Source of the DNA: Hemicentrotus pulcherrimus
Lineage: Eukaryota > Echinodermata > Echinoidea > Camarodonta > Strongylocentrotidae
Direction of reading: 5' to 3'
Assembly: GCA_003118195.1 (NCBI GenBank)
Contig: BEXV01003459.1
Span: 18,429 to 41,155, forward strand
DNA length: 22,727 bases
Shown here: in pieces, positions 7,660-16,684 of the stretch
Numbering within the stretch: the stretch's first letter is position 1
Layout: each line of letters begins with the position of its first letter
Program-made: the position numbers and the translations under genes
Notes under the pieces: generated by a model
The model's database searches: none
What the model was told of the DNA's origin: nothing
What the model saw: the letters and a program-made list of their open reading frames with translations, nothing else

Positions 7660-8170
7660 ATATCGCCGTCTCTTTTCCTTCAGTCACATTTCCGCCGCGG
7701 CCGTGTGTTCTAAAATATCTACGGCCAAAAGCAATTATAAGGCCACTGCAGCATTCCGACGGTCACAAACTGTAGCGGTCACATTATGTAAGGGTAGCCG
7801 CAGGGCGTGTTTTGAATTTGTGAAGACAGAAAACCTGCAATTGCCGTACGGCCTTTAAAGTGATGATGCACGATCCCCTTAGGACGTCCCTGTAGGGCCC
7901 GTAGGTTTTTGAAAAATACTAATGAAGACGCAAGGTAGCCGCAAGGCGGTCGCAGGCGGACAATACTGCGACTGTGCTGGTAAAAATCCCTTCTTCACGT
8001 ATTGCGCGGACTTCCACAGAGGCTGTACGGATGAAGTGCGGCAAGCGTAAGGGAGCCGTGCTTCGGGCCTTAATGCTGCCCTAGGGCGCCCGTGGATTTC
8101 TGGGTGTCCGCAGGGCAAATGAAGACCACCGTAAGCCCAACATCATGGTCGCCGTGGAATCGCTCTACGG
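7660..8170. repeat. GC-rich repeat-like insertion
   Basis: This segment is clearly richer in G and C than its surroundings and is full of related short motifs: 'gccgtacggcc', 'gtagccgcagggcg', 'gtagccgcaaggcggtcgcaggcgg' (split here), 'tgtccgcagggc' and 'gtcgccgtgg'. Two stretches starting near 7876 and 8065 look like diverged copies of each other, both running from 'cct..agggc' through 'cccgt(a/g)g' to 'aatgaagac'. It is absent from the other array units. I infer an insertion of a repeat of unknown class. There is no convincing ORF, and I found no terminal inverted repeats. Confidence 0.4.
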
Positions 8171-8418
8171 CATAGTTATAGCCCTCAGTGCCCAGAAGGT
8201 AATGAAACTGCACCGAAAGTCATTTTTTGTGATTTTTTGTTTTACCCAATTGAAAGATAATGCATTGAAGAATACCTCAGTAAAATATGTTGTGTTTATT
8301 TTGGTCCGCGGTATAAGAACAATAGAGAGTTTTTGCTCAGCGACGGGCACACCTTCTACGATGAGGGAGCACTCAGGGTTACGGCCGTCGCACATAGATA
8401 GCCCTCGTCACATTAAAG

Positions 8419-8612
8419 ATAAAGGCGATTTCTGGTAATGCGATGGCATTGTGAAAGAAAAGGTGTGGTATGGATCAGAAACAGTTGATCATGTAGCATG
8501 TAAGTATTTGTGTGTACTGCAAGGTTCTGGAGTCATCAAAATTATAATAAATGTGGCCAAGTCTTGGTAAAGTAACAACCACTGTACACAGAAAGCTATA
8601 TATGGGACAACA
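8419..8612 (+). repeat. Dispersed ~200 bp repeat, copy A
   Basis: Read on the + strand, this matches the reverse complement of 15881-16079 over almost its whole length. Shared stretches include 'gcattgtgaaagaaa', 'gtgtgtactgcaaggttctgga', shown here in parts as 'gtgtgtactgcaagg' and 'ttctgga', then 'atcatcaaa', 'cactgtacacagaa' and 'tatatgggac'. It is not part of the common array module. It is most simply a small non-autonomous mobile element or a fragment of one. No terminal inverted repeats are evident. Confidence 0.6.
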
Positions 8613-9035
8613 CAAATTGTGTCGGGGCTATACTACCTTTAACTTCCTTGTCTTTCTATGCTTATTACTGAGCCAGTACACATTTTCTTCCAAAATTGTT
8701 TGGCACATGTCATTTATTTGAAATCTTGAACATTCAGCGTAAGTTTCGTTTGATTCTGTGAGATTAATTTTCTTTTTTTAAAACCAGAACTGGAGTTTAT
8801 ATTTAGTATAGTGCAATACAATGCCAATACCCCGTCACGCAAAACAGAACAGACGGGACTACACGACCAGCACAACTTGTATCGACTGAGCCACAAAACG
8901 GCTCTTTATCACATTTCAACAATTCATCATCCGGTTTTAAAACAATACACATTGAATCCATATTTATGTTGTTATTATTAGGAAACAATAATCTCCTAAA
9001 AAAACGCACCGAAGAGCCGTTCGCGTTGAAATTCG
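8613..9035. other. Spacer of unknown origin before unit 3
   Basis: This stretch has no counterpart in the other units. An open frame on the minus strand (8803-9039, 78 codons) includes a stretch SVDTSCAGRVVPSVLF, but I recognise no domain and there is no supporting context. It may be part of the same insertion complex as the GC-rich segment and repeat copy A. Confidence 0.35.
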
Positions 9036-9670
9036 TCATCCTTCTTTTTCATACCCAGCACACACGCTAATGTGACACTTGTGACAGAAGTATCGTCGTT
9101 CTCTGATGAGCAAATTTACTTTGAAAGCCATAACACAATGTTTGAACAAAATAAAAAGAGCTTAGTTCACATCAGTGGCCTATTCAGCATTAAATGGATG
9201 GTTACCTCTATGTTTAAACTAGAATCAGGTTGTCAGTCACTTTCCACTATCTTATATTAAATTGTTAGTAACGGTTGTTAATTCGATGGAGCAGCTTCAG
9301 ACCATGATGAGTCCACTTTTAAAACGAGCGTGAAAGTGAATCAACTTGTACGATGTCGCTAAAATTGATTTTTTTTTTTCCCTCTAAAATGATCTTATAA
9401 ATTGTATAATAATACTTTTCGTGTCTGATGTGCCAAAAATTTCTTGTTTAGATTTTGATCAACCCAAACCTCATTTCTGTCGAACGGAATTGTAAACTTT
9501 GGTTGCATCTCCTCCTGAATCGGCCCGAGAATACCAGTATTACCAGCCATCTTAACCTCGAACCACCGGCTCTCTTACAATGAAATCTACTGACTAGCTT
9601 TAACAATTTGATCAAGCCAAGCACCTTTATCGTTTTTCTGGAACCTTGAAAAAAATAGCACGCAGCTGAA
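9036..9670 (+). promoter_or_regulatory. Upstream module of receptor gene 3 (shortened at its 5' side)
   Basis: Homology to the other upstream modules begins near 'cacacgctaatgtgacac' and runs through 'gttgtcagtcactttcc', 'catgatgagtccac', 'catttctgtcgaacgg', 'gaatcggcccga' and 'atcgtttttctgg'. The distal part found in units 1, 2, 4 and 5 ('gaattactcc', 'gaaacagatcgat') is missing, replaced by the insertion complex before 9036. An in-frame TAG at 9656-9658 precedes the coding ATG. The gene 3 promoter therefore has only about 0.6 kb in common with the other genes. Confidence 0.55.
9560..9583 (+). promoter_or_regulatory. Dyad upstream of gene 3 (one mismatch)
   Basis: GAACCACCGGCTC is followed by 'tcttacaat', in the same relative place as the GAGCC-N3-GGCTC dyad of the other units. 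One left-arm base differs, which breaks the strict GCC-N3-GGC core on that side. Confidence 0.35.
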
Positions 9671-10696
9671 ATGGAAAAAGGTGGGGATGTCGAACCCGAA
9701 TTCATCATAGAGCTTGATGCCTGTAGAATCATCATGACTACTATGACTATTGTTTTAAATACGATCGTCCTGGTTGTTATTAGACGCCAAAAGGAGCTTC
9801 AGGAATACATGCGAGTTCTTTACCAGATACTTGCTGTATCGGATATAATTTTTAGCAGCATTTGGAACCTTTGGAACATGTTCTGGACCCCAGGTTCCAA
9901 CGAGAAAATCTGTACCATCATAAGCATGACATTTGCTTTTGTGTATCAGGTGTCGGTAGTATCTGTAATGACTTGTCTCAGTGGGACTTGTTTTAATCTT
10001 TATCTTCTCGTCACGAGGCCTTTACGCTATTATACGATTGTAACAAGAACCCGATTCTACACCGCACTTGCCTCCACATTCTTGGTGAATGTACTAATCT
10101 GTGGAATATATTTGCCTATTCCAGATTCGCCTATTATCAAACTCTTGATTGGACGTTGCTTGGCGCGTGACAACGTCGTAAAGAATCAGTGGGCTTCAAT
10201 CATTCACACCGTTTTCCAGATCTGTCCAGTTTGTGCGACAATGCTTTTTACAACAATATTCTATATCAGACTGCTGGTCATTGCATGTCAAGTTAATAAG
10301 GTTGTAGCCATTCCTGAGAACCCTCGTGTCCTTGCCAACAACGTAAACATGGAGAATCATAACCACTTTCCAGAAGACCGGGGTCGGAATGACACGCCGG
10401 GAAATCTGCAAATTTGTGTTGTACGGAAAGGCAACGTGAATCTTGATCGGTCGCGCCAAAGAGGGTTAAAAGGATTCGTTACAATACTTCTTCTAACTGG
10501 TTCGTTTTATATTCCTTGGCTACCTTACGTATTCTCATATGTCATAACTTTAGATATTTCTTCCTTAAATATCCTGAACATTTTATCAGGGACCAGTGCA
10601 TGCTTACAGCCAGCGATCTACCTGTTGACCAACGCTGAAGCGAGATGCATCTGCTTGGAAGCTCTACGTCGGTTCTTCAAACTAATGACATGTTAA
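9671..10696 (+). CDS. Intronless rhodopsin-like 7TM receptor, array member 3
   Basis: This is a 341-residue single-exon receptor. The start is fixed by an in-frame TAG at 9656 and the shared 'gcagctgaaatgg' context. Landmarks are N30 (TM1), D58 (TM2), C81 and C163, P186 (TM5), W283/P285 (TM6), DRY position N109-L110-Y111 and TM7 motif Q313-P314-A-I-Y317. Its N-terminus (MEKGGDVEPEF) and loop 1 (WTPGSNEK) are its own. Loop 2 reads LLIGRCLARDN. The C-terminus ends at MTC: a small change creates TAA where the paralogs encode two or three more residues (KKV or NKV). Extracellular loop 3 groups it with genes 1 and 2 (ITLD..S.LNIL). It is presumably a functional chemosensory-type receptor; the ligand is unknown. 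Confidence 0.88.
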   Translation: MEKGGDVEPEFIIELDACRIIMTTMTIVLNTIVLVVIRRQKELQEYMRVLYQILAVSDIIFSSIWNLWNMFWTPGSNEKICTIISMTFAFVYQVSVVSVMTCLSGTCFNLYLLVTRPLRYYTIVTRTRFYTALASTFLVNVLICGIYLPIPDSPIIKLLIGRCLARDNVVKNQWASIIHTVFQICPVCATMLFTTIFYIRLLVIACQVNKVVAIPENPRVLANNVNMENHNHFPEDRGRNDTPGNLQICVVRKGNVNLDRSRQRGLKGFVTILLLTGSFYIPWLPYVFSYVITLDISSLNILNILSGTSACLQPAIYLLTNAEARCICLEALRRFFKLMTC

Positions 10697-11720
10697 CAAG
10701 TTTGAATTTTTAGATCGAGTTTGTTGCGAAAGACTCCACTGAAATCAAGACGAAATGGTCCTTTGGAAGCTGGGCACTTGACTGATACTGAGCGTCTTCA
10801 TTAAGCTTTGACAATAAAACTTGCGATGATCCAATCATGTACATACGTAATCATTTATCAACTTGAATAATCAAGTTTAACCACAAGATTAAAATCGTTG
10901 ATTATTTTTAAGGTGATTATATGTGAAAAATGAATTAAATGAGATCAAATAAATGTCGATTTCCAAATACGATGATTTTAAAAGATCCCTGATAATTTGG
11001 ACATGTAGGTGTGATGATACATGTTATTGTCTCATCGTGATACAATGCATAAAATCACACCTCATAGTCTGTGCTAACGAAAAAAAGATGTGTAAGTAAA
11101 ACATTTGGATGTCTCATTATCAAGTTTTATTTGATCAGATGTCAAATGTTCAGATTGTATTTGTACCAACATGAATCAATGTCATATTAATGAGCATAAA
11201 TATGTTTATTTGAAAAGATGAAATAGAAAGCACCAAATCAAATAAATCAAATCACTGCAAGTGTACGCTTTATTTTTAGTATGTGCTGGAAACTACAAAT
11301 TTTTTTTAGTCTGTGAAATAGTTTTCAATTAAAGTGTAATCAATGAAACTATGATGCACTAGGCAGACTTTTTATACAAGAATCAACTAATAAATATAAA
11401 TACTTTTTACAAACTTTCTTCATGCAAATTTAATGTGACAGCACATCAAGGCTCTGTGTCTTAATAGTTGTACTTAAAATTCGACATAACACCCTGCATG
11501 AACAAAAATGAATAACTTAAATTTGCGTAAAGAGGACTATTTTTACAAGGTCCAAATGGCATAGCTGTCTTTTGATGCTGTTCTTGTTTAAAGTTTTTAT
11601 GATACATTGCAACTTTAACATCTAATAATATAAAAGGTTTTTTATCAAAATGAAAAATTAAATAAATAGAAATTGAATAGACTGATACATTATCTATCGA
11701 CTAAAGTTTTTTTGTAAATT
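10697..11720 (+). repeat. Downstream module of unit 3 (3' UTR and conserved flank)
   Basis: This is a nearly uninterrupted copy of the downstream module, so it serves as the reference for spotting insertions in units 1, 2, 4 and 5. It runs from 'gcgaaagactccactgaaatc' through 'attatcaagtttt', 'aggcagactttttata', 'cgacataacaccc', 'caaggtccaaatggc' and 'gatacattgcaac'. No gene is seen. Confidence 0.5.
10813..10818 (+). terminator. Candidate polyadenylation signal of gene 3
   Basis: AATAAA lies 117 bases after the stop within 'tttgacaataaaacttgc'. Units 4 and 5 have ATTAAA at the same aligned place, which supports a conserved 3' end signal. Cleavage-site evidence would need transcripts. Confidence 0.45.
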
Positions 11721-11805
11721 AATCCGTTGACCCCTGAATTGTATAGGTCCAATAGGCTTAGCATGGGGACCACAAGGTTCCCGTAAGCAAAGGGTTAACG
11801 TATAA

Positions 11806-12966
11806 ACTTTCATGTGCAAGTGATTCCCCCCCCCCTCCACCCCAGGAATGGTGCTAAAACGGTACACGGCAGGGGTATAATAATCCTGGAGGGAAGACCA
11901 GGTAGATTTAAAGTAGCGTTATACAACCGTTTTTTTACTCGATCCGCCCCTCTCTTACCCCTGACCTTCTCCCTATTTTTTGTATTTTTATTGCATTGAC
12001 GACTTCGTCAATGTCTTGTTTCCGTTCGCGTTCTGAATTCTTCTTCTTCTTCCCTAAAATCCTATTCGTTTTGCACGCAGCGCTTTTTAGCCCTATCTAG
12101 GTCCCTTTCACCAGCCGATCTTTTCCAATTTCGTAGGCGTAATCTCTGATCTCACATCTAGGTTACTTGATTCTTCATTTTCCAAAATCATTCATGTGTA
12201 ACCGTCCAGGCGCCTTTTTGTCAATTTCTAGTCCGTTTCGAGGCCTTTTTTTCTTCCTTCCTATCTCCACTATCCTAGATACTACAGACTTCTAACGAAA
12301 TCCTCTTGATAGTCCAAGATACTTCCTTTCATCTTCGACTTACAACCTGCCCTTTGAAATGCCATCTTCGTACTCGAAATTTAAATCCAAAATGGAATCC
12401 GCCAAGAATTTCATCAACTGTTAAACAATTGAACCCTAAAAATAAAAAATTGCCATTGCTTTCTCATATCTGTTATGTTTTGTCTTAATTCTTTTAGAAT
12501 AATTTTTTTAATTAGTATTGCACATCACCGTGCAGAAGTTTACGCTCCAGTGAATAAGCATATTATAAAGAGCGCTTTTTAAATGTGTGAAAATGTTTAT
12601 CTTTCTGTAAAACGGAAGGTTAACGAGAAATTTAGGTAGGCCTACATGGTATCTAAATAAATTCTTATTCAGAGCAGAATTAAGCACATGTTTAGCTGAC
12701 CGGGCTTAGATCCTAAGTTTTATATCCGTAATGGCTTTGGAGCCGATAAGGCCTGTTAATTCCCTGTTGTAGGTAAAGAAGCCACTCGGTGATGCAAGTA
12801 AATCCATGCAAATTGGCTAAGGATAGCTTTTCATTATATTGGTGGTTCATCCAGGTCATTGTTTCTCTTTAGAGCCTAAATTTGTGTGAAATGAACTGAG
12901 TATACGCCCTTTTGGCTCCAAACAGACGCCTTGTTTCTAATTTGAACGAAGCGTACCACTACATGT
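11806..12966. repeat. Spacer block shared by units 3 and 4 (copy in unit 3)
   Basis: This block matches 16685-17802 in the same order. Shared landmarks are 'ccaccccaggaatg', 'gtacacggcagg', 'gtgtaaccgtccaggcgcc', 'gatactacagacttctaac', 'ctcttgatagtccaag', 'ggcctgtt(a/t)attccc', 'ggtggttcatccaggtc' in part, and 'cttttggctccaaacagac'. Short frames in it are not conserved between the two copies, so I call it non-coding. Units 1 and 2 lack it. A fragment recurs in opposite orientation at 21529-21625, so at least its left end may be a mobile repeat. It also holds a run of C (about 11825-11836). Confidence 0.5.
11994..12013. repeat. Short perfect hairpin
   Basis: CATTGACGA and TCGTCAATG form 9-bp inverted arms separated by two bases. 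The aligned place in unit 4 (about 16870-16895) keeps only part of it, so it is probably incidental. Confidence 0.3.
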
Positions 12967-12989
12967 TGACGATTCAACTGGCATTATAA

Positions 12990-14029
12990 TCTAATTGAAT
13001 TATCATTTACCCCATCATTTTTAGGAATATTCCTTTATATTAAATACGAAATAACTTATTTAAAGTCAAGCATTCATATTTTACACTCTCGCGTAAGCCT
13101 TTTTGTTGCATGAAGACGAGGTGTAAACTTTCGAAAATCCCGATGAGCAAATCTATGCAAACCAATACTTCTCAAGTTTAAAACCGACGTTCGTGGCTTA
13201 CATTCTTCCTTTGTGGATAGAATTACTCCAGTGACTCCATGAGAAACAGATCGATTACGTNGTAAAATTTCTTGACCGTGTTCAATTAAAAAGACATGAT
13301 CCATCATGTAGTCAAATGTTTGTTTTTTAAAAATCATTTACATAAAATACTGGGTATGAAATTTTAAAGTTGATTAATCTGGACAGAATAATTCGTGCCT
13401 CTCCTAATCACAGAACTAACAACTGCATGAAGCGCAGATTTTTCATAACTCAAAACGAAACCTACGCCAACGTAACCATGGTAAGTTGGTGACAGATGTA
13501 TTGTTCTTCCATCAGAAAGTTTGCTTCGATAGCCTTTCACAGGGTTTGACCAAAATGAAGAGAGCTAATTTCACATCAGTGGCCCCTTTAGCATGATGGG
13601 TGTTTACCTCTCCGTGTAAAAGTTAAATCAAGTTGTCAGTCACTTTCCACCATCTACTTTTTGTTAATCCAGGTTGTTTGTACAGAGTAGCAGCTTCAGA
13701 TCAAGTTGAGTCCACATTTGAAACAGACGTAGTGGTTCTATGCCTGTACACTGTCGCTTAAAAAATCGTATCCGATGCGCAAAATGTCACTCGCTTAGAT
13801 TTAGATCAACGAAAATTGACATTTCTGTCATCGAAATGGTAAGCTTCAGTTTCATTCCTCTTACTCTGCCGTGAAACGTAGTTTTTATCAGCGAAATCAA
13901 CCTGGAGCCACCGGCTCTCTTACAATTAATCGACTGACTAGCCTTTAGAATTCATAACTGGTAGTATTGATCGAGACAGGCACGTACATCGTTTTTCTGA
14001 TGCATACTACAGCAACGCAGGCAGCTGAA
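12990..14029 (+). promoter_or_regulatory. Upstream module of receptor gene 4
   Basis: This is a full-length upstream module: 'ggaatattccttt', 'aagtcaagcattcatatttt', 'tgttgcatgaag', 'gaattactcca', 'gaaacagatcgattacgt', 'gttgtcagtcactttccaccatc', 'aagttgagtccac', then the dyad and 'cacgtacatcgtttttctg'. The base at 13261 is undetermined (n). The 'gaatcggcccga' element present in units 1-3 is not recognisable here. An earlier in-frame ATG at 14000 is shared with gene 5 but not with the others. Confidence 0.55.
13904..13940 (+). promoter_or_regulatory. Perfect GAGCC-N3-GGCTC dyad upstream of gene 4
   Basis: GAGCCACCGGCTC is followed by 'tcttacaattaatcgactga'. Both dyad arms are perfect, with a GCC-N3-GGC core as in TFAP2 sites. 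It lies about 115-125 bp before the conserved ATG. The regulatory role is inferred from recurrence only. Confidence 0.45.
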
Positions 14030-15040
14030 ATGGCAAAAGGTGGGGATGTTGCCGGCAATATAATCATGACTACTATGAATATTGTTTTAAACACGATCGT
14101 CCTGCTTGTTATTAGACGCCAAAAGGAGCTTCAAGAATACATGCGAGTTCTTTACCAGATACTTGCTGTATCGGATATGATTTTCGGAAGCACTTGGAAC
14201 CTATGGAACATTTTCTGGAATCGAGGTTCCAACGAGAAGATTTGTACTATCTTAACCGTGACATTCCCCTTTGTGAATCAGGTGTCTGTAATGTCTGTAA
14301 TGGCTTGTCTCAGTGGGACCTGTTTCAATCTCTATCTTCTCGTCACGAGGCCTTTACGCTATTATACGATTGTTACAAGAACCCGATTCTACACCATCGT
14401 TGCCTCCACATTCTTGGTGACTTTACTAATGTGTGGAATATATTTGCCTATTCCTGATTCACCTTTTGTCAAACTGATGGTTGAACGTTGCAAAACGCGT
14501 GACTACGGCGTAAAGATTCAGTGGACTTTAATCGTTCTCACCATTATTCAAATCTTTCCGATTTGCGTGACAATACTTTTTACAACAATATTCTATATCA
14601 GAGTGCTGGTCATTGCATGTCAAGTCAACAAGGTTGTAGCCATTCCTGAGAACCCTCGTGCCCCTGCCAATAATGTGAACACGGAGAATCGCAATCAATT
14701 TCCAGAAGACCGTGGTCGCAATGAACCGCCAGGAAATCTGCAAATTCGCATTATTAGGAACGACAACGTAAATCTTGATCGGTCGCGCAAAAGAGGGTTA
14801 AAAGGTTTCGTTACAGTATTTCTTTTAACAGGTACATTCTATTTTTCATGGCTGCCTTACGTCGTCGCATTCGTGATACCATTAAATTCTAAACTAACTA
14901 TATCGATCATGGACATTGTATCGGGGAGCAGTGCATGCTTACAGCCAGTGATCTACCTGTTGACCAACGCCGAAGCGAGATGCATGTGCTTGGAAGCTCT
15001 ACGTCGGTGCTTAAAACTAATGACGTGTAAACAAGTTTGA
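14030..15040 (+). CDS. Intronless rhodopsin-like 7TM receptor, array member 4
   Basis: This is a 336-residue single-exon receptor from the conserved ATG. In-frame upstream ATGs at 13967 and 14000 could add 21 or 10 residues, but only gene 5 shares part of that leader (MHTT). The extracellular N-terminus is very short, about 9 residues before TM1. Landmarks are N21 (TM1), D49 (TM2), C72 and C154, P177 (TM5), W274/P276 (TM6), DRY position N100-L101-Y102 and TM7 motif Q305-P306-V-I-Y309. Outer TM3 reads LTVTFPFVNQ, and extracellular loop 3 reads VIPLNSKLTISIMD, one residue longer than the paralogs and unlike genes 1-3. The cytoplasmic loops are essentially identical to the others. It is probably functional, and the altered outer surface suggests a different ligand. 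Confidence 0.88.
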   Translation: MAKGGDVAGNIIMTTMNIVLNTIVLLVIRRQKELQEYMRVLYQILAVSDMIFGSTWNLWNIFWNRGSNEKICTILTVTFPFVNQVSVMSVMACLSGTCFNLYLLVTRPLRYYTIVTRTRFYTIVASTFLVTLLMCGIYLPIPDSPFVKLMVERCKTRDYGVKIQWTLIVLTIIQIFPICVTILFTTIFYIRVLVIACQVNKVVAIPENPRAPANNVNTENRNQFPEDRGRNEPPGNLQIRIIRNDNVNLDRSRKRGLKGFVTVFLLTGTFYFSWLPYVVAFVIPLNSKLTISIMDIVSGSSACLQPVIYLLTNAEARCMCLEALRRCLKLMTCKQV

Positions 15041-15530
15041 TTTTTTTTTTTAACAGATCGAGTTCGTTGCAAAAGAATCCTCTGAAATCAAGACGAAATG
15101 GCCATTAAAAAAGCTGGGTACTTGACTGATACTGAGCGTCTACATGAAGCTTTGACAATTAAACTTGCAATGATCCAATCATGTACATACGTAATTATAC
15201 AGTAAATGTATGTTAACACTTGAATAATTATGTTTAACCATGCAATACAAATTGTAGACATATTTTAGAAGATTTTCATATTTGGAGGGTTGAATTAAAT
15301 CAGATAAAAAATAATATCGATTTCGGAAGACGTTATTTGCAATGTCATGTGTTTTACATACCGATGATTTTAAAACTTCACTTATAATTCTTAGGTGTGA
15401 TAATGATATATACATTTTTCTTCATGATATTTTATTTTAATTGTTACCCCTATTTGCAATTGCTCACAAAACAAATTGTGTATGTGAACCTTGTAATAGA
15501 AGATTCATTTTCAATTACGCTTTAAAGTGA
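15041..15530 (+). repeat. Downstream module of unit 4, proximal part
   Basis: This is conserved 3' flank, nearly identical to 19865-20346 and more distantly similar to units 1-3. It contains a run of T just after the stop, the ATTAAA signal, 'cttaggtgtgataatgatatata' in parts, and ends at 'attacgctttaaagtga', where an insertion begins. Confidence 0.5.
15158..15163 (+). terminator. Candidate polyadenylation signal of gene 4
   Basis: ATTAAA lies about 118 bases after the stop in 'tttgacaattaaacttgc', aligned with AATAAA of unit 3 and ATTAAA of unit 5. It is a known variant polyadenylation hexamer. Confidence 0.4.
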
Positions 15531-16080
15531 CTCAGTAACATTGTCGGAGGATGATGAAAAAAATGCTTATTTCTGTGTAAAATGTTACTAATTATATTCC
15601 TTCTTCTGTAGTCACCCTCTGACATGCAAAAAAAAAAACTTTAAAAATTCTCAAACCACAAAGATATCTATGGTTGTATGTGAAGAAGACACTGTCAAAC
15701 ACCCTCTAAGAGTGATAAACAGTAAATTGTACCAACCATTTTTGAATTTCCCAACCGTTTTTCCATGGAAAAAATCTTAAAACAGGCTATTAAAAATCTG
15801 TCAACAGTTAAATGTCTGGAATGGACTATGTAGGGCCAATTTATTGCTTTGCGACGATTTACATTTACCTAGAATGTATAAGGTGGTCCCATATAAATCA
15901 TTCTGTGTACAGTGCTTGTAACTTTACTAAGACTAGGACAAATTTATTATCAATTTGATGATTCCAGAACCTTGCAGTACACACCAATACTTATATGCTT
16001 GATGATCGACCTTTTCTGATCGATTCCACAACGTTTCTTTCACAATGCAATCGCATGGCCAAAACTGGGTATGCCTTTAT
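15531..16080. mobile_element. Insertion shared by units 4 and 5 (copy in unit 4)
   Basis: In units 1-3 the landmarks 'cattatcaagt' and 'gatcagaagtg/gatgt' are adjacent. In unit 4 they are separated by about 550 bases. The left part (15531 to about 15865) matches 20347 to about 20685 in unit 5, including 'ctcagtaacattgtcg', 'ctctgacatgcaa', 'accacaaagatatctatggtt' and 'caatttattgctt'. The right part is repeat copy B here and unrelated sequence in unit 5. No reading frame of note was found. It is likely a non-coding mobile sequence inserted before units 4 and 5 separated. Confidence 0.5.
15881..16079 (-). repeat. Dispersed ~200 bp repeat, copy B (inverted relative to copy A)
   Basis: The reverse complement of this stretch aligns with 8419-8612 over almost its whole length. 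Shared blocks include 'gcattgtgaaagaaa', 'gtgtgtactgcaagg' and 'cactgtacacagaa'. The copies are about 7.3 kb apart in opposite orientation. It is missing from the equivalent place in unit 5. Confidence 0.6.
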
Positions 16081-16684
16081 TCAGAAGTGAAATGTTAAAA
16101 ATTTATTTTTGTTTTTGTATCAACATGATGAATATCATAATAATGAGCATCAGTTTGTTTATTTAAAAGATGAAATAGAAAGCACCCATTCAAACAAATC
16201 AATCACAGAAAGTTTAAGCTTTGTTTTAAGTGTGTGCTGGAAACATCTATTTCTTTTTAGTGAATGAAATAGTTTTCATTTAAAGTATATCTAATGATGT
16301 TATAATATATAAGGCTGACTCTTTATAAAAACATCAACTAATAAATACAAAATACTGTTACAAACATTCTTCATGGAAATCATCGTATAAAAGGCTCGAG
16401 GCTCTTTGTCTGCGAAAGTACCCGTAACTGCATAACATAACAAGACACGTATTAAAACAAGGTTAACATTTATTCTACTGTAGTATACATTATATTGATG
16501 CAAAACGGAGTAATAAATATCGGGAAAGGGTCTGATTTACGTAGTTCTTTTTACAAAATCGACATAACACCCTTCTTCTAAAAATATGAATAAATCTTAA
16601 TTTTAGGATACATTGCAACACTATTAACATACAAGATATGCGTTTGATATTTATCTGTTGACTAAAGCTTTTGTAAAGGCAAAA
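16081..16684 (+). repeat. Downstream module of unit 4, distal part
   Basis: Landmarks resume with 'tcagaagtgaaatgtt', 'tatcaacatgatgaatatcat', 'aaaagatgaaatagaaagcacc', 'gctggaaac', 'aaggctgactctttata', 'cgacataacaccc' and 'gatacattgcaac', matching unit 3 in order. No gene is seen. Confidence 0.45.

Noticed and set aside
7879..8118. Frames in the GC-rich segment
   Set aside because: High GC lowers stop-codon frequency; there is no domain, no conserved start and no paralog.
12843..12856. GGTTCATCC resembling a Pol III B box, which could suggest a tRNA gene or tRNA-derived SINE (also at about 17682)
   Set aside because: No matching A box or cloverleaf can be drawn around it, and the conservation extends evenly across the whole spacer block.
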